From: Ancistrus triradiatus
Taxonomy: Eukaryota > Chordata > Actinopteri > Siluriformes > Loricariidae
Assembly (NCBI GenBank): GCA_025084515.1
Contig: JAJAGP010000862.1
Span: forward strand, 62,001 to 126,000
DNA length: 64,000 nucleotides
Reading direction: 5' to 3'
The position numbers and the translations under genes are program-made. A model generated the notes under the pieces. It was not told the origin of the DNA. It did no database searches and was given only the letters and a program-made list of their open reading frames with translations. Shown here one piece after another: positions 31,428 through 42,324 of the stretch (position 1 is its first letter; the number at the start of each line of letters is the position of its first letter).

Positions 31428-33100
31428 CACAGACATAGCAGAATATTATGACCACCGTTTGTCTCTACACTCATCGCCCATGATATCAGCTCTGTGTATC
31501 ACTTTGTGAGCAGTTTGTAGTTCTGTAATTATAGACTGTAGTCAACCAGTTTCTCTACATGCTTTTAGTCTCAATCGACCCTGTTCCACCAGATCAGGTA
31601 TTGTTTGGGTGGTGGATCATTCTCAGCACTGCAGTGACACTGATGTGGTGGTGGTGTATTAGTGTGTGTTGTGCTGGTACAAGTGGATCAGACACATCAG
31701 CGCTGCTGGAGTTTTTAAACACTAAGTTCACTCTAATAGACCTTCCTATGTAGTTCGTCCACCTTGTAGATGTAAAGTCAGAACCAGTAGCTCATTTGCT
31801 GCTGCAAAGCTTGTCTTAGTCATTATCAGTCCTTCATTGTTGTATTATATAATAGAGATTTCTAGGTGGTGGACTGTTCTTAGTCCAGCAGTGACACTTA
31901 GGTATTAAACTCCAGCAGCACTGCTGTTTCTGAGCCATTCATATCAACACAGAATACGTTAACAAGCCACCAACATGTCAGTCAAGTCAGATCTATTTAT
32001 ATAGCGCTTTTTACAATGGAGCATTGTCTCAAAGCAACTTTACAAGTTTAATTATCTCCTAATAACTACGTCCAATCCCAAATTGAGCAAGCCTAGGGCG
32101 ACAGTGGCAAGGAAAAACTCCGAGTGTTATAGGAAGAAACCTTGGGAGGACCAAGACTCAAAAAGGGACCCAACCTCCTTGGGTGGCAGTGTGATAAATA
32201 TAAGAACGAAACTAAAGTCATGGAGTCAAAGTTCGAATGAATTTAAAAATGGATGAAAAATATGCACCATCGGCATTAAGTGGACGGGATGAGGGGCTGG
32301 AGCTGATGACGGGGAAGAGCTTGAGTGAAGTCTGCAGCGCCCATCATGAACATCAGTGTGTGGGGCTGGAACTGGTACCGGGACACAGCTCGGAGAGAAA
32401 ACAGAAAATTGTTGTAATTAGTTATTGATTAAGAGACAGTGTCTATAACAATCACTGTGGCCTGTGTAGCATGAGGACCCCGCAGCAGCATTATTAGCTC
32501 TAAGCAGCATAGCAGAAAGAGGCGAACTGGTAGGAAACACAGCCAAGAGGGAGCCACATCAGATCATCAGCAAACCACACGGGAGCATAAGACAGCAAAC
32601 CCAACGTCGATGATCACCATACGACTCTTTGACTATGAATCCCCAGCTCTGACCCGTCTAAGGCAAGGATGCACAAGTTCAAGATCAACAGGACTGAAGC
32701 CAAGTTCAGCCAAACCACCCACTTGACACTCGATCGAATGGATGTTGTGGGCTATATTCATCTGACTTTATGCAGTGGCTTCTGATTAAGCTTAAGAGAT
32801 GAAGGGAAAAAGAAACATCAGCATCATTTGCTCCCAAAAGTTATATTGCATTAGTTTAAGACTATAATATAACAATATTTAATAATCATTAACTGATCCA
32901 AAATCCAAAGTACCTGATCTGTGGGGGTCCTGACCATTAGAGAACAAAGTAAAGGGGACTAACATAGACAAACAGGTGTACTACAGACTGTAATTATAGA
33001 ACTAGAAAGTCCATCTATGGTAAACATAGCTGATAAAATGGACAGTGAGTACGGACAGTGTAGAAACAATGGGTGGTCATAATATTCTGATATGACTGTG
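31428..33100. mobile_element. Long inverted-repeat element with insertion
   Basis: Left end CACAGACATAGCAGAATATT and right end on the minus strand CACAGTCATATCAGAATATT, with TA on both sides (31426-31427, 33101-33102). Similarity of the arms extends about 190 bp ('gttctgtaattatagactgt' against 'gttctataattacagtctgt'; both reach 'gatcaggta'). The interior left part carries the fish repeat 'ggtggatcattctcagcact' with 'gcagtgacactgatgtggtg'. The central portion is occupied by another repeat (31978-32822). No transposase was seen. Confidence 0.82.
31978..32822 (+). repeat. Dispersed repeat family Q, long copy
   Basis: Begins 'cagtcaagtcagatctattt', continues 'atagcgctttttacaatgga', 'attgtctcaaagcaacttta', 'gcgacagtggcaaggaaaaa', 'ggaagaaaccttgggaggac', and then a long part shared with 53022-53830 ('ctggagctgatgacgg', 'ggacacagctcggagagaaa', 'agccaagagggagccaca', 'gatgatcaccatacgactct'). 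No coding capacity; class unknown. It lies inside the inverted-repeat element. Confidence 0.75.
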
Positions 33101-33102
33101 TA

Positions 33103-33768
33103 AATGTAAAATGGACTGATCTTTGTATATATTAAACAACAGCCACACTTCCCTGTCACCACATATATTTGTTTTGTTTAACACTGGTGATAGAGATGGA
33201 AATTAGATATATTGAATATCATTTGATTTCCTTATTAAGGTTTATTGACATCAAATCAGAAAAGGACTCAAGTGGGTGGACGACCATTCATAACTGGTGA
33301 ACACTGAAGAGAGGCTTCGTTGTTGTTGGCTAAATACAGCTCGAATTTATTTCCTGCTGCCGAGCGTTTGACAGTGCCACTCTAGAATAGCATCTTTTAC
33401 TAGGTTTTGAGACGGCTCAGGCGCTAAGGCAAAGTGACTATAATTCATCTGAACACCCTGGTGATTCCCCCTGGTCACCTTCCTTGCTTCCTTTTTCGCC
33501 AGATGCTCCTCCTGCACCCAATCAATCTTACCACAGGCCGACCTTGAGTCCAATTCTCTAGTTTTTCTGCATTTGTGAGCTTTGCCTTTACTCATTAGAC
33601 AACACACCTGTGTCCAGACCCAGATAAAAAGTGCATCATCGGAGTCATCTCTAGGCGCTCAGTATCGCACAGAAACCAGGGTTGGCATAATGTGCATTGA
33701 AGAATTATTTATGTCTGTAGAGGTATTCTCCAAAAATAGTCCATAGCACAGGGTCAAGGCCAGAAAGT
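33103..33768. other. No gene or recognised repeat
   Basis: Unassigned sequence leading into the A-rich block; an 86-residue minus-strand frame (33347-33607) is featureless. Confidence 0.4.
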
Positions 33769-33769
33769 A

Positions 33770-34144
<375 letters not shown>

Positions 34145-34311
34145 GCTACGTGAACTAACAAACAGAAGCATTTGTAATCAAAATATAAAGCAATGTGCAA
34201 CGTCTAGTCCACCTTAGATGGATGACCCCATATCCCAGGTATAATGAGCATATGTAATTATTTCTCCTTATACATTTGTCTAATTATTATGTATTGGTTA
34301 TAATGGTTACA

Positions 34312-34453
34312 TGTTACATTTATAGCATTTAGCAGACGGCCTTATCCAGAGCGACTTACAATTGGTACAGTCTTACAATCCAAGCAGTTGTGGGTTAAGG
34401 GCCTTGCTCAAGGACCCAACAGTGGCAGCTTGGCAGAGGTGGGATTTGAACCA
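34312..34453 (-). mobile_element. SINE family S, head truncated, minus strand
   Basis: Tail 'gttacatttatagcatttag', body and box-B region 'gtgggatttgaacca' are present; the rest of the tRNA-like head with box A is missing and replaced by unrelated sequence. Confidence 0.88.
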
Positions 34454-34639
34454 TTGACTTTCACAACAGCCCACCAACACCGATGTAACATAATACTAGT
34501 GTTTATTTTTTTAACATAATGAATGGCACCCTGGTAAATGTGATTCAGGGAAATAGTCAACTATGTGGTGAGTGAATAGACCAACCTGCCACCACTGGGA
34601 TTAGAACTCCGGATCTCCCGTTTTACAAGACAGGCGCTA

Positions 34640-35583
34640 TAGTGGTGCTTGAAAGTTTGTGATCTCTTTAGAATTTAGGCCCAAACAATGATACTACCAC
34701 CACCATGTTTCACAGATGGGATAAGGTTCTTATGCTGGAATGCAGTGTTTTTATTTCTCCAAGCATAACGCTTTTCTTAACAACCAAAACTTCTCTTTTG
34801 GTCTCATCCATCCACAAAACATTTTTCCAATAGCCTTCTGGCTCGTCCACGTGATCTTTAGCAAACTGCAGACGAGCAACATTCTTTTTGGAGAGCAGTG
34901 GCTTTCTCCTTGCAACCCTGCCATGCACACCATTGTTGTTCAGTGTTCTTCTGATGGTGGACTCATGAACATTAACATTAGCCAATGTGAGAGAGGCCTT
35001 CAGTTGCTCAGAAGTTACCCTGGGTTCCTTTGTTACCATTACACGCCTTGCTCTTGGAGTGATCTTTGTTGGTCGACCACTCCTGGGGAGAGTAACAATG
35101 GTCTTGAATTTCCTCCATTTGTAAACTATCTGTCTGACTGTGGATTGGTGGAGTCCAAACTCTTTAGAGATGGTTTTGTAACCTTTTCCAGCCTGATGAG
35201 CATCATCAACTCTTCTGCTGAGGTCCACAAATATGTGTTGTGAAGAGCAGAGTTTGATAGATCCCTGTTCTTTAAATAAGACAGGGTGCCCACTCACACC
35301 TGATGTTCATCCCATTGATTGAAAACACCTGACTCTAATTTCACCTTCAAATTAACTGCTAATCCTAGAGGTTCACATACTTTTGCCACTCACTAATATG
35401 TACTATTGGATCATTTTCCTCAATAAATAAATGACCGAGTATAATATTTTTGTCTTATTTGTTTAACTGTGTTCTCTTTATCTACTTTTAGGACTTCTGA
35501 TGAAAATCTGATGATGTTTTAGGTCATATTTATGCAGAAATATAGAAAATTCTAAAGGGTTCACAAACTTTCAAGCACCACTG
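34640..35583 (-). mobile_element. Tc1-B deletion derivative with long ORF
   Basis: The left terminus (TAGTGGTGCTTGAAAGTTTG, first C changed to T) is joined directly to internal sequence at 'ttagaatttaggcccaaac'. The right terminus ends 'caagcaccactg' at 35583. The C-terminal half of the transposase with the second and third catalytic residues is deleted. A second deletion of about 40 bp at 'ctgaggtccacaaatatg' removes the usual start codon region. The remaining DNA-binding half is open (next entry). Confidence 0.92.
34710..35297 (-). pseudogene. Tc1-B transposase, DNA-binding half, open 195 residues
   Basis: The longest uninterrupted transposase frame in the window. Order: an aberrant start (MSGHPVLFKEQGSIKLCSSQ) caused by deletion of the normal start, then FVDLSRRVDDAHQAGKGYK, the helix-turn-helix with HQSTVRQIVYKWRKFK, the hook RSGRPTK, a second helix-turn-helix (LTLANVNVHESTIRRTLNN), and the first catalytic block LWMDETK. 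Thereafter it runs out of the family because of the internal deletion. It lacks two of three catalytic residues. If expressed it could at most bind Tc1-B termini, which is speculation. Confidence 0.9.
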
Positions 35584-35654
35584 AATGTACTGGTTTATTA
35601 CATAAGTTATTTGTATGAATGATAAAAAATCTGAAAAGACAGCTTCTATAGGCT

Positions 35655-36000
35655 ACAGTGGCAAGTATTTAGTGTGACCTCCTCTTGCACTTGAGCAATA
35701 GCAACATCTGGGAGCTTCATTGGGTTGCCAAGTTGACCCTTCTACAGTCTGAAGATTGATCGAAAATGGTCTTTTTAGAAGTGTAGCAGCCAAGAAACCA
35801 CTTTTTTTTAGAATGAGAACAGGGTGAAAAGGTTAAGATATGCTAAAGCTCAAAAGATTGGAAGGAAAATTGGTAGAAAAGAGTATTAAGGATTGACGTT
35901 TGAAAATTGTGCGTCCACTCATCGATAATATGTTGCATGTGGTCATTATATCATTGCTAAAACAATAAATGTAATGGTGGCTTAAGACTTTTGGCCTATA
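35655..36000 (+). mobile_element. Tc1-A 3' part, uninterrupted
   Basis: Contains 'gcttcattgggttgccaagt' and 'tgacccttctacagtctgaa' (transposase N-terminal half, plus strand), then after a deletion the 3' end 'gtggtcattatatcattgct' with 'ggtggcttaagacttttgg'. It provides the empty-site comparison for the MITE at 29965-30734. Confidence 0.8.
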
Positions 36001-36004
36001 GTCA

Positions 36005-36779
36005 CAATGGAATGATGTTTTTGCTGGTGTGTACAAGGGTTTTCGTTTGACAATCAAAGAGACTATATCCAGTGGCAGTCAACTGTCATCACTGGTATGC
36101 ATAATAGCACAGTTTGTGCTGTTCTACAAGAGCGTTCAGCTGTTCTTCCAAAGTAATTGGATACAGGGGTTTGAAACACAAGCATGTGTAAGCCTTCACC
36201 CTTCTATAGTTGTAGCTGCCACCTGATGTGGCTATAAATGACTTAGTTGAACTAAGGATCTGCAGAAATATATAGGTTTGTATCACATATGACTACAACT
36301 ATTTTCGGCTTGTGTTGAGTGCAGACAATCTGCATTGAATGAGGACTTTAATAGCTCGCGGACATGGTCTAGGATGCACTGGAGCTAGGCAGACGTGAAA
36401 TTATAATGCATGCCTGCTCGGGGAATAGCTTCCTTACACAGGATATGAAAATTAGTCTGAAGCAACATGGTGTTCTTCAGTCCAATTACAAGTGCCAGTT
36501 ACAATTACAAGCCAGGCACCTCCGGAATAAATAAGGTTACATTAATAAGTAAGAATTAAAAGTTTGCCCTGATGCAGTTGGACAGCTCCATATTATTTTC
36601 CATCAGAATCACCAGCATGTTATTGTGTACACCATCCCTGAATATGCATCATTGGTGTGCACAGCACAGTCTGCTTTTCAGCACAATAAATATGCATGTT
36701 TAGCTTCTATGGGTATATAGAGTATATTTTCGATATCAACCATGTGCGTCCAGAGTAGAAATACACATAAAATTAGACC
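36005..36779. other. No gene or recognised repeat
   Basis: Unassigned AT-rich sequence. Confidence 0.4.
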
Positions 36780-37037
36780 AAATATGACCTAATAAATTAC
36801 CAGATTTTAACATGAGAAAACCATTATAAGTGTTCATTTATTTATTGGGGAAAATGTTCCAATTTTACATTTCTGTGAGTGGCGAAAGTATGTGAATCTC
36901 TAGTATTGGCAGTTAATTGGGGGTGAATTTAGAGTCAGGTGTTTTCAATCAGTGGGATGACAATCAGGTGTGAGTGTATTTAAAGAACAGGGATCTATCA
37001 AAGTCTGCTCTTCAAAACATGTTTGTGGAAATGCATC

Positions 37038-37235
37038 ATGGCACGATCAAAAGAGCTTTCTGAGCACCCCAGAAAAAGAGTTCTTAATGCTCATCAGTCC
37101 GGAAAATGTTACAAAGCCACCTCTAAAGAGTTTGGACCCCACCAAAGCACAGTCAGACAGATTGTGTACAAATTGAGGAATTCCAAGACCATTGTTACTC
37201 TATCAACCAACAAAAATCACACCAAGAGCAAGTAA
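37038..37235 (+). pseudogene. Tc1-B transposase start with original ATG
   Basis: Frame of 65 codons beginning with the family's own start, MARSKELSEHPRKRVLNAHQ, followed by HQSTVRQIVYKLRN. It shifts after TIVTL where the GRPTK hook should follow, and stops. It is the only Tc1-B copy here in which the original initiator Met is retained together with the helix-turn-helix. Confidence 0.88.
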
Positions 37236-37930
37236 TTGTGTGGGAGGTCACAAAGGATCCCAGGGTAACTTCTAAGCAACTAAAGGCCTCTCTCACATTG
37301 GCTAATGTTCATGTTCAGGAGTCCACTCTGAGGAGAACCCTGAACAACAATGGTTTGCATGCAGGCAAAAAATGACTGCTCTTCAAAAAGAACATTGCTT
37401 CTCATCACGTGGTACATTTACAGTCCAGAAGGTTATTGAAAAACAATTTGTGAATGGATGAGTCCAAAATAGAGCTTTCTGGTTTGAATGAGAAGTGTTA
37501 TGCCTAGAGAAAAAAACACAGCATTCCAGGATTAGACTCTTATCCCATATGTGAAATATCATGGTGGTAGTATCAGGATTTGGGCCTGTTTTGCGGCTAG
37601 GGTTACTTGACATAGATGATACTATGAATCCTGAATTACACCAGCAAGTTATAAAGGAAAATGTCAAGACATCTGGAAGAGAATCAGGAATCTCAGCATC
37701 AAGTAGTTTATGCAGTAACCTAATCACATGGGTTGTTCTAATAAAAATGGCTTAATAAGGCTAAAGCTAATGTTTTGTAATGGACAAATTCTGGAAACCA
37801 CTGTGCAGGACTAATGGACAATTACCCAAAACGTTTACATGGAGTTATTGCTTCACAAAGGGATCACTCCTGATACTTAAAACAAAGCTTTATTTGCTTT
37901 TGGCATTCATAGATATGTATTATTAGATCA

Positions 37931-38118
37931 TTATACATTATTTAGCAGACGGCCTTATCCAGAGTGACTTGCAATTGATACATTCTTACCATCCAAGTAA
38001 TTGTGGGTTAAGGGCCTTGCTCATGAACCCCAACAGTGGTAGCTTGTCAGAGGTGGGATTTGAGCCCTGGACCTTCTGGTATATAATTCAGTACCTTAAC
38101 CAGTAGGCCACCACAGTC
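37931..38118 (-). mobile_element. SINE family S nested in Tc1-B
   Basis: Runs from 'tatacattatttagcagacg' to 'ccagtaggccaccacagtcc'. The flanking Tc1-B sequence ('ttagatcatt' and 'attttcttcaataagtaaat') joins cleanly when the SINE is removed, proving insertion after Tc1-B arrived. Confidence 0.9.
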
Positions 38119-38279
38119 CATTTTCTTCAATAAGTAAATGACCAAGTGCACTATTTTTGTCTTGTTTGTTTAATTGGGTACTCCTTGTTTGCTTGAAGAA
38201 CTTGTGATGTTTTAGGTCATACTTATGCAGAACCGAGAAAATTATATAGGGTTCACAAAGTTTCAAGCACCACTGTATG

Positions 38280-40580
38280 TATTAGAGAGATAATTGTAAG
38301 AACTACATGCTCTGAGTTCTGAATAGTATCAGACTCACTGGTTTCTTTAATAATTAATTAATTAATTTCTCTCAAAGTCATTTGCTCCAAATGACCTTTC
38401 ATTACTCATAAAATAATTGTACAAGCTAAATGGACCAAGACCCCCTCTGGAGCTTGTCTATAAATACCAGCTTTTGAAATGTAAAAATTTTGGGGTTGTC
38501 ATCAAGCCCAATCAATGCTTCCCAAATAGGACTTCTATTCACCTTGAGGGTATAGAAGACAAATGAGACATCAATATGGTGGAAAAAAAAACTTGACAAA
38601 AGAAAAACTTCAATAACGCAATGATGTGTTTCAGCCCTAGTAACAGTTGCACTGTGGATAAGGCCTTAAATCAGTCTACAGCATTTCCAAGGCCCATTCA
38701 ATAACCAGCCTGGCATTTTATGGGTGATGTGCAGGCGTGGAGGTCACATCTACCTGAATGGCAGCAGGCATTCATCTTACGGGCAAGGCGACTAGATTGT
38801 TTGGCCATGTTTGCCTCTGGCTCTGATGAAGTGCTACCTCCCTGAAGGTGACCTTCTGTCTCCCTACCTGCTGTTACAGTCTATTAAGCACCTTAATGAT
38901 GACCAGTGCAAGTAGGCACCTGTCCATGGGAGACTTTACTTTTTAGAGAAATGCCCAGCTACTGTTTGTCTTTCTTCTGTCTTGTGCCGATCAACGTCCG
39001 TTCACTTTAACAACATCTTTAAAGTTATAAAAAATTATAAAAGGAAAAAAAATCTGTATTTTAACTCAGAACATTGTGGCTGTAAACAGCTGGTCACCTC
39101 AACAAACAATCAACACTGTGGATCCACGAGCAGAGGCGGGAGTTAAGAGCCTTACCAGTCGCGTGCTCACTTGCTCATGTTTGGACTTGAGACTGTTCTA
39201 ACTCGGTTGATGTGTTTTGAGACTTTTTTATTCAAATGACTTTCCGCTACTTATTTATAACAAGCTTTAAATGGTGTCCGTAAGTGTATGCGCCTGTCCT
39301 ATTGTAAGTAGTACTCGTGTTTGTACCCACGCTACCTGTATATTCTCTCTCACCTGTAACTATTGTGTATCAAGTGGCTCACATTCATTGATTCATCTGG
39401 CTGATCTTCCGTGTTGTTCGTAATACTGTCTTTCAATGCATTTTTGGCTTTCGTCAAACAAAAGTATTAGGTCCATCATACCATCCTCTTAAGTATTATG
39501 GCTTTCCCCTAGACAGCGTTGTAACAGGACATTGTTTTCTATAATTATTATGAATTTCCATAAATGAAAAATGCGGTGTAGATGGTAGCGTTCCACTCGT
39601 GTTTTCAGCAGAATTTCTGACACATTTACATATCGTTTACACAGTTTTCTTGTGAAAATACCTTCTATATTTACATTACACCAGCATAAAAAGACTGGGT
39701 CTATGGTAATGTCCAGCCGACATCGTATTTCACAGAGTATAATGCGGTTGTTAACTCCTGTAGTTATTTGTGAAGAGAGGGAATGGCCATGATTTGTAAG
39801 GATGATGGTACAGAAACAAATAGGATGTCCCTGGGTGATGTTTCAGTGTGATATCCAGTCATATTCCCTAATCATGAGCGGTGGTTCAATGATTCCTAGG
39901 CACTAACATTAAATTCTAATAAGAGTCTTGCTTTAACATTGTATAACAGCATATCTGGATACGGGTTTGAAGGATGGAGGTATGGAGGACTGGCCTCATT
40001 TCGCAAAGGAAGACACACGCGAATGAGATGCCACACAAAGATAAAATGTAGGCTTGTCCCCAGCACAGCATGAGTATGTCAGAGAGAATGAGTAGATGCA
40101 ATGATAGACGCTTTGAGGAATTTATGTTCCTCGCCATTGATCTTCACTCCGTAGCAGGTGTTTCATCCTCCCCTTAGTTACATATTGAGAGCGCAACTTA
40201 ATGACTCTTCAGTCACTGTTGTCTGTCTATGTGATATATAGGCTTGCGTTTGATAGGGCGCCTCATGCGTTCCTCATGTTCCTCAGGCCATTAGAATACC
40301 TTTCATGCTTGATTTTGTGGCTAGGCACCATTTTTAGCTTTTATCAATGCTTCTCTTCCAATGAAGAGCTAAACAACGAGATTTTTGGTTTATTTGTAGG
40401 CGCTTAGAAAAGCCTAGAGGTGCTGTCATTTATAGATCGCATGGCCCCAAGATGCAACTAATCTCTATTTCTCAATCTGTGATTACTATGTTTGATTTAT
40501 TGTGAGGATTGTTTACGGGGTTAATGGGTGTATGGGGTTTTGTGGACACTTTTGAAACAGGACATTGTCTGTATGATTTG
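38280..40580. other. 2.3 kb without gene or recognised repeat
   Basis: No transposon ends, tandem repeat or exon-like frame. A patch near 38340-38370 is rich in 'attaattaattaatt'. It is one of the apparently single-copy islands where conserved non-coding sequence could be sought. Confidence 0.45.
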
Positions 40581-41677
40581 TACAACCTCAAATCTGAAAA
40601 AACTGGGACAGTATGGAAATACAAATGAAAAAAAAAATGAATAAAGAACAGAGTTCTTTATATTTATTTTGACTTATATTCCATTCCAGTGTGGACCCCA
40701 AGATATTTCATATTTTTTCTGGACAACTTCAGATCATGTGTTAAAACCATCCATTCCTGCATTTCAGGAGTGCAATCCATTCCACAAATGTTGAGATGGA
40801 GTGGGGGGAGGATATTTAGGCCAAGTAATGAGAAAAAATATTAATGATGTGATTGTGATTGTAGTCATGATTTGGTACACAAGCAGTATCCACAAAAGGC
40901 TGAGAGGCTCTCCAGTTTGTCAACAAATACATGAGAAAATTGTTGAAACATTTAAAAACACTGTTCCACAAAGACAAATTGAAAGGGATTTACATACAGT
41001 ATTTCTCCCTCGATAGTGCATAACATTATTAAACTATTCAAGGAATCTGGAGAAATTTCAGTCCATAAAGGGCAAGGGTGTGAGCCTAAACTGAAGATCC
41101 ATTATATCTGTTATATCACCAATAGCTGATATAACCTCATGGGCAATGGATTACTTTGGCAAACCTTTGTCAAGCACTACATTATTTATTTACATTCACG
41201 AATTGAATCTTTATTGTACAACAAAGAAGAAAAGTTAACCATGTCCAGAAATGGTTTTCTGGCAATTTTTCAACATTGCAAATCAAAACACACCAAATCA
41301 GACAAAAATAGGACTGAAATATGTAAATCTCTTCCAATCTTTCTTTGAGGACTGTTGTGTTTAAACGTCTCAATAATTTTCTCATGCATTTGTTGATAAA
41401 CTGGAGATCCTCTGCCCATCTTTGCTCCTCAAAAACTCCGCCTTTTTTGGATACTGCTTTTGGACCAAATCATGACTACAATCAAGTGTTGAAATCACAT
41501 CATTATTAAGTGTTTTTGTACCTCATTACTAGCCCTGAATTGCCCCATCCCAACTTTTCTTTTGGAATGTGTTGCAGGCCTGAAATGCAGGAATGGATGT
41601 TTATTAACAATTGAAATGAAGTTGAACATGAAGTATCTCGGGTTCATATTCTCTGCAATGAAATAAATGTCCAAGTA

Positions 41678-42248
41678 CCGTATTTTCCGGACCATAAAGC
41701 GCACCGGGTTATAAGGTGCGATATCAATGATCGGCTTCTAACGGGTCTATTTTCATACATAAAGCGCACCGGGTTATAAGACGCATTAAATGAAACAAAA
41801 CTCATAAGTTCCGTCGGAAGCTCAGTTTGGTCTTTACCTGGCGCAGGGCGTCTTCTTGCTTCCTCCACTTCCGTATCATTGATTCGTTAATGTTGAATTC
41901 TCTCACAGCTGCTCTATGTCCATGTTGTACTGCGTGACTGATAGCGTTGAGTTTGAAATCCGCTTCGAAAATAAATGAATGAATGCACACACCCTAATGC
42001 TGAAGCACATACCGTATTACTCCGCGATGTTCCTGACTACGGTGGCCGTAAGCTTCGTAACTTACCAAGACCGTGCTAAAACATTTTGACAGATTTATGA
42101 GCGGCGTGTACCATCTACAATCGGTTCTAGGTCAGAAGGCTCAACCAGACTTAATTCATACATTAGATGCACCGCATTTAAAGGTGCACTGTCGATTTTT
42201 GAGAACGTTAAAGGATTTGAAGTGCGCCTTATGGTCCGAAAAATACGG
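41678..42248 (-). mobile_element. Pogo/Tc2-like element, 571 bp, nested
   Basis: Perfect-looking short ends CCGTATTTTCCGGACCATAA and, on the minus strand, CCGTATTTTTCGGACCATAA, with similarity continuing over about 30 bp ('agcgcacc' against 'ggcgcact'), and TA on both sides (41676-41677, 42249-42250). It encodes a short DNA-binding domain on the minus strand, which shows that it is a deletion derivative of an autonomous pogo-like transposon and not just a terminal-repeat MITE. Confidence 0.9.
41802..41990 (-). pseudogene. Pogo-like transposase N-terminal DNA-binding fragment
   Basis: 62-residue frame on the minus strand. From about residue 8 it reads FEADFKLNAISHAVQHGHRA, then AVREFNINESMIRKWRKQED. 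The pattern FKL..I..A..HG.RAA.R.F.I....IR.WRKQE is that of the Brinker/CENP-B-like helix-turn-helix at the N-terminus of pogo-type transposases with a DDE_1 catalytic domain. The catalytic domain is absent; the frame ends 25 residues later. The first residues come from sequence upstream of the usual start, so the annotated Met may not be native. Confidence 0.85.
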
Positions 42249-42324
42249 TAAATGTAAGAAACACTGCTTATTTTTGTATTTGCAGTTTCCATACCGCCAG
42301 AACTTATTTTCCGATTTGGGGTTG

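Larger units (their letters stand above)
36780..38275 (+). mobile_element. Tc1-B copy in plus orientation, with SINE
   Basis: Lacks the outermost left terminus (starts near 'aatatgacctaataaatt') and ends with 'ggttcacaaagtttcaagca' and 'ccactg' before TA. The transposase is on the plus strand and heavily broken; the helix-turn-helix start is intact (37038-37235). Later pieces include 'tggtggtagtatcaggattt' and 'gacaattacccaaaacgttt'. A SINE interrupts the 3' part at 37931-38118. Confidence 0.9.
40583..42324 (+). mobile_element. Tc1-G copy with internal inversion, split by pogo-like element
   Basis: Left end CAACCTCAAATCTGAAAAAA-type after TA (40581-40582); right end 'cgatttggggttg' at 42324. 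The left interior ('ggctctccagtttgtcaaca', 'tgagaaaattgttgaaac') reappears inverted at about 41355-41440 ('tctcaataattttctcatgc', 'ttgttgataaactggagatc'), so the element contains an inverted copy of its own 5' region. It is interrupted at 41678-42248. Removal restores the family order 'caatgaaataaatgtccaag' - TA - 'aatgtaagaaacactgc'. No catalytic block remains. Confidence 0.88.
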
